Below, one piece after another: positions 1 to 4,567 of a DNA stretch of 6,645 bases (position 1 is its first letter; each line of letters starts with the position of its first letter). The stretch is from Agaricicola taiwanensis_A (GTDB taxonomy: Bacteria > Pseudomonadota > Alphaproteobacteria > Rhizobiales > Methylopilaceae). The position numbers were made by a program, and so were the translations under genes. Under the pieces are notes generated by a model. That model was not told the DNA's origin. It ran no database searches and was given only the letters and a program-made list of their open reading frames with translations. The stretch spans positions 1-6,645 of the forward strand of contig JBEBSP010000149.1 in the NCBI GenBank assembly GCA_040394255.1. Direction: 5' to 3'.

Positions 1-1
1 C

Positions 2-1525
2 TCCTTCTTCGGCGCCATGGACGGCGCCTCGAAATTCGTGCGCGGCGACGCCATCGCGGGCCTGCTCATCACGGCGCTGAACATCATCGGCGGCATGATC
101 ATCGGCATGGGCCAGCAGGGACTGCCCTTCGGCGAGGCGGCCCAGACCTACACCCTGCTCACCGTCGGCGACGGCCTCGTCAGCCAGATCCCGGCGCTGA
201 TCGTCTCCACCGCGGCGGGCCTGCTGGTCTCCAAGGCGGGCGTTTCCGGCGCGGCCGACAAGGCCATGATGGACCAGCTCTCGGGCTATCCCAAGGCGCT
301 CGGCATGTCGGCGGCGGTCATGGCCATCATGGCCTTGCTGCCGGGCATCCCGGTCATCCCCTTCATGGGCCTTGCCGCCGGCGCGGGCTATCTCGCCTGG
401 CGGGTGGAAAACGAACGCCGCAAGACCATCGCGGCGGCCAGCCACGTCAAGGACATGGAGGCCAAAGCCGTGGCCGCCGCCCCGCGCGACGAGCCGATCA
501 CCGACAGCCTCAAGATGGACGACCTCAAGATCGAGCTGGGCTATGGCCTGCTGCCCATGGTCGACGGCCCGGAGGGCGGGGACAAGCTGACCGAGCAGAT
601 CAAGGCCCTGCGCCGCCAGTTCGCCATGGACATGGGCATCGTGATCCCCTCGGTGCGCATCGTCGACAACGTCCAGCTCGGCCCCAACGCCTACATCGTC
701 AAGGTCAAGGAAGTCGACAGCGGCTCCGGCAACGTCTTCCCGAACCAGTACATGGTCATGGACCCGCAGGGCCAGCAGATCAGCCTGCCGGGCACGCACA
801 CCACCGAGCCGACCTTCGGCCTGCCCGCCACCTGGATCGACAGTGCGCTGCGCGAGGAAGCCAACGTGCGCGGCTACACCGTGGTCGACGCCCCCACCGT
901 GCTCTCGACCCACCTGACCGAAATCCTGAAGGCCAACGTCGCCGATCTCTTGACCTACGCCGAGGTGTCGAAGCTGCTGAAGGAACTGCCCGCCGAACAG
1001 GCCAAGCTGGTGGAAGACCTCGTGCCCGGCCAGATCTCCATCACCGGCATCCAGCGCGTGCTCCAGCTGCTGCTCCAGGAGCGCGTCTCGATCCGCGATC
1101 TCGGCACCATTCTGGAGGGCATCGCCGAGGCCCTCGGCATGACCCGCAACCCGCAGACCATCGCGGAGCATGTGCGCGCGCGCCTTGCCCGCCAGATCTG
1201 CGCCCAGCACCAGAGCTACGACGGCCACCTGCCGCTGGTGGTGCTCTCGCCGCAATGGGAGCAGGCCTTCGCCGAGGCCATCGTGGGCAACGGCGACGAC
1301 CGCCAGCTCGCCATGGCGCCGTCGAAGCTGCACGAGTTCATCGGCCTGGTGCGCGGGCGGTTCGAGGAAGCCGCGCGCATCGGCGAGGTGCCGGTGCTGC
1401 TCACGTCAGCGAGCGTCCGGCCCTTCGTCCGCTCCATCGTGGAGCGCTTCCGCAGCCAGACGGCGGTGCTGAGCCAGGCGGAAATCCATCCCAGGGCACG
1501 GCTGAAGACGCTTTCGAGCGTGTAA
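2..1525 (+). CDS. flhA: Flagellar biosynthesis protein FlhA, C-terminal part (5' end outside window)
   Basis: FlhA is the large inner-membrane subunit of the flagellar type III export gate; its cytoplasmic domain docks chaperone-substrate complexes and sorts rod, hook and filament proteins. About 507 residues are visible of a protein usually near 700, so roughly the first 190, including the FHIPEP signature region, are missing. The reading frame is open to the window edge, so the ATG at 17 is internal. Visible order: hydrophobic segments around residues 15-40 and 60-80, a pair around 100-130, a charged linker, then the cytoplasmic domain from about residue 165. Family hallmarks seen are ELGYGLLPMVD, the FGLPATWI block, VVDAPTVLSTHLTE and RVLQLLLQERVSIRDL. 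The stop is TAA. No flagellar gene follows in the window. Identification is firm. Confidence 0.97.
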   Translation, partial: SFFGAMDGASKFVRGDAIAGLLITALNIIGGMIIGMGQQGLPFGEAAQTYTLLTVGDGLVSQIPALIVSTAAGLLVSKAGVSGAADKAMMDQLSGYPKALGMSAAVMAIMALLPGIPVIPFMGLAAGAGYLAWRVENERRKTIAAASHVKDMEAKAVAAAPRDEPITDSLKMDDLKIELGYGLLPMVDGPEGGDKLTEQIKALRRQFAMDMGIVIPSVRIVDNVQLGPNAYIVKVKEVDSGSGNVFPNQYMVMDPQGQQISLPGTHTTEPTFGLPATWIDSALREEANVRGYTVVDAPTVLSTHLTEILKANVADLLTYAEVSKLLKELPAEQAKLVEDLVPGQISITGIQRVLQLLLQERVSIRDLGTILEGIAEALGMTRNPQTIAEHVRARLARQICAQHQSYDGHLPLVVLSPQWEQAFAEAIVGNGDDRQLAMAPSKLHEFIGLVRGRFEEAARIGEVPVLLTSASVRPFVRSIVERFRSQTAVLSQAEIHPRARLKTLSSV

Positions 1526-1579
1526 GGATCATCTGGACATCGCCTGGGGAAGACCGGCTCTGGCGGCCCAGCCTCCGAG

Positions 1580-1609
1580 GCAGCCTCATAATTCCATGCT
1601 GCGGCTTTT
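1580..1609 (+). terminator. Weak candidate terminator after flhA
   Basis: GCAGC at 1580-1584 can pair with GCTGC at 1598-1602 across a 13-base loop, and a short GGCTTTTCCC run follows. It lies about 55 bases after the flhA stop. The five-pair stem is short and the T run is brief, so it may be chance. No better intrinsic terminator is visible directly behind flhA. Confidence 0.2.
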
Positions 1610-1614
1610 CCCTT

Positions 1615-1645
1615 CGTCATGGCCGGGCTTGTGCCGGGCATGACG
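1615..1645. repeat. Intergenic palindromic repeat, CGTCATG...CATGACG type
   Basis: CGTCATG at 1615-1621 is the exact inverse of CATGACG at 1639-1645. Inside it, after one mismatch, CCGG at 1623-1626 pairs with CCGG at 1634-1637 around a small loop. The sequence closely resembles a dispersed hairpin repeat with a GGCCGGGCTTGT core that I recall from intergenic regions of Bradyrhizobium and Bosea relatives. The stem is visible; family membership is from memory. It may act as a transcript end or RNA stabiliser for flhA. Short ORFs crossing it are not real genes. Confidence 0.65.
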
Positions 1646-1736
1646 GAAATGGATCGTACCACCCAACATAAGCCGGACTTTCAGGATCAGGACGGTGGGC
1701 CGGACAGGCTCATTATCTCAGCCTTTCCGCACCCTC

Positions 1737-1783
1737 TCCTTCATCCTGAGGGCCTTGCGCGGCAAGGCGTCCCGAAGGATGGC
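1737..1783 (+). repeat. Intergenic hairpin repeat, CATCCTGAGG...GAAGGATG type
   Basis: Outer arms CATCCT (1742-1747) and AGGATG (1776-1781) flank a perfect inner hairpin: GCCTTGC (1752-1758), loop GCG, GCAAGGC (1762-1768). The arrangement CATCCTGAGG, variable hairpin, then CCGAAGGATGG matches a short dispersed repeat that I recall as common between genes in Bradyrhizobium, Bosea and related genomes. The structure is seen directly; the family name and spread are from memory. A shorter inverted copy seems to lie at 2480-2510. Confidence 0.65.
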
Positions 1784-1860
1784 CCGCACGCTCCGCCAAC
1801 GCATCGGCGCGAAACTCCCGCGGAAGAAGGGCAAGAGAAGCCATCCAAAGACAGGTAAAA

Positions 1861-1980
1861 TATTACGAAGATTTCGGAGGCATACTGGAATTCATGACCT
1901 TGAATAATATTTTCCAATTGAAGCTTGATATAAATATGATCCTACCTACATATGAACATGTAGATTGTTCTTGTGGATTT
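1861..1980. other. AT-rich stretch of unusual composition
   Basis: By hand count, 38 of these 120 bases are G or C, about 32%, against clearly GC-rich genes on both sides. It contains an inverted repeat, CTACAT (1946-1951) and ATGTAG (1958-1963), with a six-base loop. AT-rich DNA like this can be a promoter with upstream elements, a site for a nucleoid protein, or the remnant of acquired DNA. Nothing in it shows which. Confidence 0.6.
1912..1940 (+). promoter_or_regulatory. Possible sigma70-type promoter upstream of the small ORF
   Basis: TATGAT at 1935-1940 matches five of six bases of a TATAAT box. It lies 17 bases after TTCCAA (1912-1917), which matches only three of six bases of TTGACA. 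The AT-rich surroundings favour a promoter, but such matches are common in AT-rich DNA. It would give a leader of about 230 bases before the ATG at 2178. Confidence 0.22.
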
Positions 1981-1996
1981 TGGCTGGGAAAATGAT

Positions 1997-2029
1997 CGAG
2001 TTCGAAATCGGTCATGACGGTTAAACCGT
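1997..2029. promoter_or_regulatory. Cluster of three short palindromes, possible operator region
   Basis: Three inverted repeats follow one another: 1997-2010 (centre TTCGAA, one mismatched pair in seven), 2011-2018 (GTCATGAC, perfect) and 2017-2029 (ACGGTTAAACCGT, perfect arms of six around one A). They lie between the AT-rich stretch and the structured leader, where operators would be expected. Each alone could occur by chance in a window this long; only their adjacency is suggestive. No regulator can be named. Confidence 0.25.
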
Positions 2030-2072
2030 AACACTCCGGTCGAATTCCACGAATAGTTTAAAGCCTCTGCTG

Positions 2073-2098
2073 CGCTGACCACGGATGTACTGGCAGCG
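2073..2098 (+). ncRNA. Stem-loop 1 of the structured leader
   Basis: CGCTG-A-CCA (2073-2081) pairs with TGGCAGCG (2091-2098): eight pairs with one bulged A and a nine-base loop, followed by ATTTT. With the stronger stem-loop at 2114-2149 it forms a folded leader, or part of a small RNA, ahead of the 80-residue ORF. No known riboswitch or RNA family was recognised. Confidence 0.35.
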
Positions 2099-2113
2099 AT
2101 TTTGGCAGATGGC

Positions 2114-2149
2114 CGGGAAAAGGTCGGGCGTGTCCCGACCCTTTTCCTG
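2114..2149 (+). terminator. Strong stem-loop just before the small ORF: attenuator or small-RNA terminator
   Basis: GGAAAAGGTCGGG (2116-2128) pairs with CCCGACCCTTTTCC (2134-2147) around the loop CGTGT, giving 13 pairs with one bulged C. C2114-G2149 and G2115-U2148 extend it; the G-U pair works only in plus-strand RNA, which suggests that strand. The inner GC-rich hairpin, 2122-2140, is followed by CTTTTCCTGTTTC, the layout of an intrinsic terminator. It ends 19 bases before the ribosome binding site at 2167. It could end an upstream transcript or small RNA, work as an attenuator, or be a bidirectional terminator because the A run also precedes it. Confidence 0.55.
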
Positions 2150-2166
2150 TTTCATTTCTCAAGGAC

Positions 2167-2172
2167 AGGAGG
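2167..2172 (+). promoter_or_regulatory. Ribosome binding site that fixes the small ORF start
   Basis: AGGAGG is a perfect core Shine-Dalgarno sequence, five bases before the ATG at 2178. It decides the start against the in-frame ATG at 2085, which has no such site and would put the terminator-like hairpin inside the coding region. Confidence 0.75.
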
Positions 2173-2177
2173 CTTCT

Positions 2178-2420
2178 ATGGCAGTTGCGAAAGACAGGGC
2201 TCGCGTTCCCCAGATGCAGGCTCGCGATCGCGCAACCGTTACAGACCAGGCGGCGAAGGCCATCATTGCGGCGGAGGCCAAAGCCCGCAGCATGCAGATG
2301 GAAAAGCTTCGCGCCTTGCGCCTGGAGGCCGAGGCTTCCACCCCGGAACCCACTCCGGTACTGAAGAAGACGGCGACGACAACCGTGAGGAAGCGGTCCG
2401 CAATCGTCTCGCAGCAATAG
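2178..2420 (+). CDS. Small charged protein of unknown function (80 residues)
   Basis: I do not recognise a named family. The start has an ideal ribosome binding site, the frame is uninterrupted and the stop is TAG. The protein is Ala-, Arg- and Lys-rich with no signal peptide, membrane segment or cysteine, so it is probably cytoplasmic. Residues about 20-52 look strongly helical and include KLRALRLEAEA, which resembles, from memory, a motif in short uncharacterised alphaproteobacterial proteins. A Pro/Thr-rich linker (STPEPTP, about 54-60) leads to a basic tail containing RKRS, which could bind nucleic acid; that is inference. Third codon positions are less GC-biased than in neighbouring genes. 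It stands alone, behind a structured leader. The coding call is likely; the function is unknown. Confidence 0.65.
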   Translation: MAVAKDRARVPQMQARDRATVTDQAAKAIIAAEAKARSMQMEKLRALRLEAEASTPEPTPVLKKTATTTVRKRSAIVSQQ

Positions 2421-2479
2421 GATAATTTACCTTGCAGCGTGACGCTGGATCGGCTATTATCAGCCAGTCTCCCGAAACG

Positions 2480-2510
2480 CATCCGTGCCGCGAAGCCCTG
2501 AGGATGAGGG
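2480..2510 (-). repeat. Decayed inverted copy of the CATCCTGAGG-type repeat
   Basis: Read on the minus strand, the outer 15 bases (2510-2496, CCCTCATCCTCAGGG) match the start of the repeat at 1738-1752 in 13 of 15 positions. The match continues as GC-TT-CGCGGCA-GG, aligning with the inner hairpin of that copy with small gaps. CATCC (2480-2484) and GGATG (2502-2506) give it inverted ends. It looks like a shortened copy in the opposite orientation, on the other side of the small ORF. The alignment was made by eye. Confidence 0.45.
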
Positions 2511-2556
2511 CAATAAAACGCTGAAGGACGCGTACCCCCTGCAAACCTCACGACGA

Positions 2557-2575
2557 GGCGGCCGAACAGGCCGCC
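2557..2575. repeat. Perfect 7-bp GC-rich stem-loop in the convergent gap
   Basis: GGCGGCC (2557-2563), loop GAACA, GGCCGCC (2569-2575). No T run follows on either strand. It is the stem-loop of the four-hairpin array nearest the small ORF, between that ORF and the solute-binding protein gene. Confidence 0.45.
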
Positions 2576-2582
2576 CCTGACC

Positions 2583-2597
2583 TTCCCCCACGGGGAA
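2583..2597. repeat. Short perfect stem-loop TTCCCC/GGGGAA
   Basis: TTCCCC (2583-2588), loop CAC, GGGGAA (2592-2597). Six pairs; the second hairpin of the array. Neither strand has a T run behind it. Confidence 0.35.
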
Positions 2598-2624
2598 ATC
2601 CCATATCCTCACCATCGATGATGA

Positions 2625-2651
2625 CCATGGCGGTCTGGATGATCGCCATGG
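2625..2651. repeat. Perfect 8-bp inverted repeat CCATGGCG/CGCCATGG
   Basis: CCATGGCG (2625-2632) and CGCCATGG (2644-2651) are exact inverses with an 11-base loop. This is the third hairpin of the array. It may be a protein site or a transcript-end structure; neither strand shows a T run. Confidence 0.4.
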
Positions 2652-2658
2652 CCATGTG

Positions 2659-2687
2659 GAGCCTGCCCGGTCGCACCGGACAGGCTC
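2659..2687 (-). terminator. Transcript-end hairpin behind the tctC-like gene
   Basis: Thirteen-base arms, 2659-2671 and 2675-2687, with a three-base loop, begin seven bases after the TAA of the tctC-like gene. On the plus strand one pair is a C-A mismatch; in minus-strand RNA the same pair is U-G, so all 13 pairs form only in the tctC transcript. That supports selection in this orientation. No U tract follows on the minus strand, so it may protect a 3' end or act with Rho rather than be a classical intrinsic terminator. Confidence 0.6.
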
Positions 2688-2694
2688 TTGATGA

Positions 2695-3654
2695 TTACTG
2701 CGGCTCGATGCCGGCGGTCTTGGTGTAGTCTTTCCAGCGCTCGACGTCGGCCTTCACGAAGTCCATGAAGGGCGTGGAATGGTCCTTCTGTGTCACGAAG
2801 CCCATCTCGGCCAGTTTCTTGGAGATGTCCTCCCGCGTGGCGATCTCGACCAGCGCGTCGTGCAGCTTCTTGATGATCGGCTCGGGCGTGCCCTTCGGCG
2901 CGAAGATGCCGCTCCAGGCGGCGATGCTGAACAGCGGCAGGCCCGCTTCCGCCATGGTCGGGATTTCGGGCTTGAGGGGCGTGCGCTCGCCGGTGGTGAC
3001 CGCCAGGATGCGGAGCGTGCCGCTGTTCACCTGCGGCAACGCCGCCACCATGTCGTTGAACATGAAGGTGATGCGCTGGCCCAGCAGGTCCTGCAAGGCC
3101 GGGGGGCTGCTCTTGTAGGGCACGATGGTGGCATCGAGATTCTGGCGCTTCAGCAGCACCGAACCCGACAGCTGGCCGAGCGCATTGCCGTAACCGAAGC
3201 CCAGCTTGCCGGGATTGGCGCGGATGCCGTCGATCAGGCTCTTGAGGTCCGTGTAAGGATCCTTGGCGTTGACCAGCAGGAAGTAGGGATAGATCCCGAG
3301 CCCCGCGACAGCGGTGAAGTCGTTGACCGGATCGTAGGGCACTTCCTTCATCAGGCTCTGCGCCGAGGCATGGGTCGTGGTGCCGCCGATCACCAGGGTG
3401 TAGCCGTCCGGCTGCGCCCGCGCCGCGAGGCCCGTCCCCAGCGTGCCGTTGGCGCCGGGCTTGTTGTCGACGATAAAATTCTGGCCGAGCTTGACGCTGA
3501 GTTCCTGCGCGAACATGCGGGCGATCAGGTCCGTGCCGCTGCCGGCGCCGAAGGGTGCGATGATGGTGACGGGACGGGCGGGATAGTCCTGCGCCAGCGC
3601 CGGCATCGCCGTCAGGCCGAGCGCCACGGCTGCGGCGCGCATCAGTGATTTCAT
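2695..3654 (-). CDS. Tripartite tricarboxylate transporter substrate-binding protein (Bug/TctC family)
   Basis: This is a periplasmic solute receptor that captures a small carboxylate or similar ligand for a TctAB-type membrane carrier. Its 319 residues fit the family. A signal peptide covers residues 1-21: basic start, hydrophobic core, cleavage after ALA before QDYPARP. Family marks follow: RPVTIIAPFGAGSGTDLIAR (27-46), NKPGANGTLG (64-73) and PDGYTL (82-87), then the two-lobed binding fold. The ATG has GGAGG at 3664-3668, nine bases upstream. No TctA or TctB gene is nearby, so it is an orphan receptor that must share a carrier encoded elsewhere, or act as a sensor as proposed for some Bug proteins. 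It follows azoR on the same strand across 173 bases with its own likely control sites. The ligand cannot be told from the sequence. Confidence 0.93.
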   Translation of the reverse strand: MKSLMRAAAVALGLTAMPALAQDYPARPVTIIAPFGAGSGTDLIARMFAQELSVKLGQNFIVDNKPGANGTLGTGLAARAQPDGYTLVIGGTTTHASAQSLMKEVPYDPVNDFTAVAGLGIYPYFLLVNAKDPYTDLKSLIDGIRANPGKLGFGYGNALGQLSGSVLLKRQNLDATIVPYKSSPPALQDLLGQRITFMFNDMVAALPQVNSGTLRILAVTTGERTPLKPEIPTMAEAGLPLFSIAAWSGIFAPKGTPEPIIKKLHDALVEIATREDISKKLAEMGFVTQKDHSTPFMDFVKADVERWKDYTKTAGIEPQ

Positions 3655-3717
3655 AGTGGGCTTCCTCCAGTTGTTCTCGCCCTTGAACCCGCCGCATGGC
3701 GTGGTGTCCGGGCAAAG

Positions 3718-3757
3718 CTGACGGCCGGCGTCGAGGCCGGTCGCCGCCGGTCGTCAG
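3718..3757. promoter_or_regulatory. Long stem-loop in the leader of the tctC-like gene
   Basis: CTGACGGCCGGCG (3718-3730) and CGCCGGTCGTCAG (3745-3757) pair across a 14-base loop. Twelve pairs are Watson-Crick. The odd pair is G-U on the plus strand and an A-C mismatch in minus-strand RNA. It lies about 65 bases ahead of the tctC start and 70 bases behind the azoR stop. It may close the azoR transcript or control entry into tctC; there is no T run on the minus strand. Confidence 0.4.
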
Positions 3758-3792
3758 ACCAGCGGCACACCGGATCACGACACCGCAAAAAC

Positions 3793-3805
3793 GTCAACTG
3801 TTGAC
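3793..3805 (-). promoter_or_regulatory. Perfect palindrome GTCAACTGTTGAC, candidate operator of the tctC-like gene
   Basis: GTCAAC and GTTGAC are exact inverses around one T, flanked by A/T-rich bases. Read on the minus strand, TTGACG (3797-3792) could be a -35 element; the -10 at 17 bases spacing is poor. Short palindromes of the TTGTCAACA kind are typical of GntR regulators with FCD domains, which often control uptake genes; this assignment is inference. The site lies about 140 bases before the tctC start and 23 bases behind the azoR stop. Confidence 0.4.
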
Positions 3806-3827
3806 AAAATGGAGAAGCCGGCCCGTG

Positions 3828-4451
3828 TCAGGCCGCCACGGCTATCCCGGTACGATCGGCCAGTTGCGCCTTGGCCCCGGCCAGCGCTTCCGCCCTGGCG
3901 TCCGGTCCGAACGCAAGCTTTTCCGCCCGCACGAAGGTCACGTCCGTGATGCCCATGAAGCCCAGCAGCGTCCGCAGATGCGGCTCCTGCGAATCCATCA
4001 CCGCCGCCGGCCCCTCGCTGTAGAGCCCGCCGCGCGTCTCGATCACGATCGCCTGCTTGGTTCCGACGAGGCCTTCGGGACCAGCTTCGGTGTAGCGGAA
4101 GGTGACGCCGGCGCGCAGCACATGGTCGAACCAGGCCTTCAGCGGGGTCGGGATGCCGAAATTATACATCGGAGCGCCGATCACGATGGTGTCCGCCGCC
4201 TTGATCTCGGCGACCAGTTCGTCCGACAGGGCAAGGGCCGCGCGCTGGGCTTCGTTGCCGGTCTGCCCGCCCCGGATCGCCCCGACCGAATCCGCCGTCA
4301 GATGCGGAACCGGGCTGGCGCCGAGATCGCGCGACACGACGGTGAGCGAGGGATCGCGCTGGCGCAGCCGGGCAACCGCCTCGGCCACCAGTTCGCGGGA
4401 CACGGAAGCATCGCCAAGGACGCTGCTGTTGAGGACAAGCACTGTGGACAT
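3828..4451 (-). CDS. azoR: FMN-dependent NADH-azoreductase (AzoR family)
   Basis: This is a cytoplasmic flavodoxin-like quinone/azo reductase that passes two electrons from NAD(P)H through FMN to quinones, azo dyes or nitro compounds; its natural role is probably protection from electrophilic quinones. The 207 residues fit the family (about 200). Visible marks: beta-strand STVLVLNSS, then a phosphate-binding loop at residues 8-18; PMYNFGIPTPLKAWFDHVLR at 94-113, the FMN-ring loop; and TRGGLYSEGP at 139-148, the second flavin loop. MYNF at 95-98 falls at about the same numbers as in E. coli AzoR. The ATG has only a weak site, GAAAG, eight bases ahead; a better GGAGGAG lies 34 bases upstream but no in-frame start fits it. 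It is divergent from a LysR gene, which probably controls it. The stop is TGA. Confidence 0.95.
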   Translation of the reverse strand: MSTVLVLNSSVLGDASVSRELVAEAVARLRQRDPSLTVVSRDLGASPVPHLTADSVGAIRGGQTGNEAQRAALALSDELVAEIKAADTIVIGAPMYNFGIPTPLKAWFDHVLRAGVTFRYTEAGPEGLVGTKQAIVIETRGGLYSEGPAAVMDSQEPHLRTLLGFMGITDVTFVRAEKLAFGPDARAEALAGAKAQLADRTGIAVAA

Positions 4452-4567
4452 GGGAAAATCTTTCGGCGTTCGGGTGGATGGAACTCTCCTCCAAGTAGAT
4501 AGGGGTTCACAATCCGCACCGGAATGCCCATTCTAGGCACCATATTGTTGACCTGACAGGAACAGCC
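4452..4567. promoter_or_regulatory. Shared divergent promoter region of azoR and the LysR-type gene
   Basis: These 116 bases must hold the promoters of both genes. On the plus strand TTCACA (4506-4511) and CATTCT (4529-4534), 17 bases apart, could be a promoter. An inverted repeat GAATG-CC-CATTC (4522-4533) overlaps the latter, and ACAAT (4509-4513) with ATTGT (4544-4548) forms a wider inverted pair around it. LysR proteins typically bind such interrupted dyads (T-N11-A) between divergent genes. The region's role is well supported by gene layout; the exact sites are guesses. Confidence 0.55.

Larger units (their letters stand above)
1526..2177. other. Long intergenic region between flhA and the 80-residue ORF
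   Basis: No convincing gene is visible in this stretch. It holds two hairpin repeats in its first 260 bases, an AT-rich stretch at 1861-1980, three short palindromes at 1997-2029, and two RNA-type stem-loops at 2073-2098 and 2114-2149 that lead into the ribosome binding site of the next ORF. ORFs of 70-80 codons in the first part run through the hairpin repeats and have no good ribosome binding site. I found no tRNA fold or CRISPR-type array. Confidence 0.6.

Noticed and set aside
1216..1662. 148-codon ORF on the minus strand over the end of flhA
   Set aside because: It is antisense to the conserved FlhA C-terminal domain and its composition is that of a shadow frame in GC-rich DNA. No ribosome binding site or family motif is visible.
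1619..1907. Two overlapping plus-strand ORFs of 79 and 70 codons
   Set aside because: Both run through hairpin repeats, begin without a proper ribosome binding site and have no recognisable domain.
2085..2177. N-terminal extension of the small ORF to the ATG at 2085
   Set aside because: It would place the terminator-like hairpin and the AGGAGG site inside the coding region, and the ATG at 2085 has no ribosome binding site.
2159..2551. 130-codon ORF on the minus strand opposite the small ORF
   Set aside because: The plus-strand ORF in the same place has an ideal ribosome site; this one has none and crosses the repeat at 2480-2510.
2548..2655. 35-codon minus-strand ORF starting MAMAIIQTAMVIIDGED
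   Set aside because: It lies within the hairpin array behind the tctC-like gene, without a ribosome binding site or known family. It is more likely chance reading of structured DNA.
1700..2687. Exact 12-base direct repeat CCGGACAGGCTC at 1700-1711 and 2676-2687
   Set aside because: About one such match is expected by chance in a window this size, and the second copy is explained as an arm of the tctC end hairpin.
2779..3648. 289-codon plus-strand ORF opposite the tctC-like gene
   Set aside because: It is a mirror frame of a confidently identified gene, with biased composition and no domain.
2609..3778. 389-codon minus-strand ORF overlapping the tctC-like gene
   Set aside because: It is a different frame of the same strand, rich in Arg, His and Gly without any fold pattern. 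The 319-residue frame has a signal peptide and clear Bug-family motifs.
3696..4502. 268-codon plus-strand ORF opposite azoR
   Set aside because: It is antisense to a well conserved flavoprotein gene, and no ribosome site or domain is visible.
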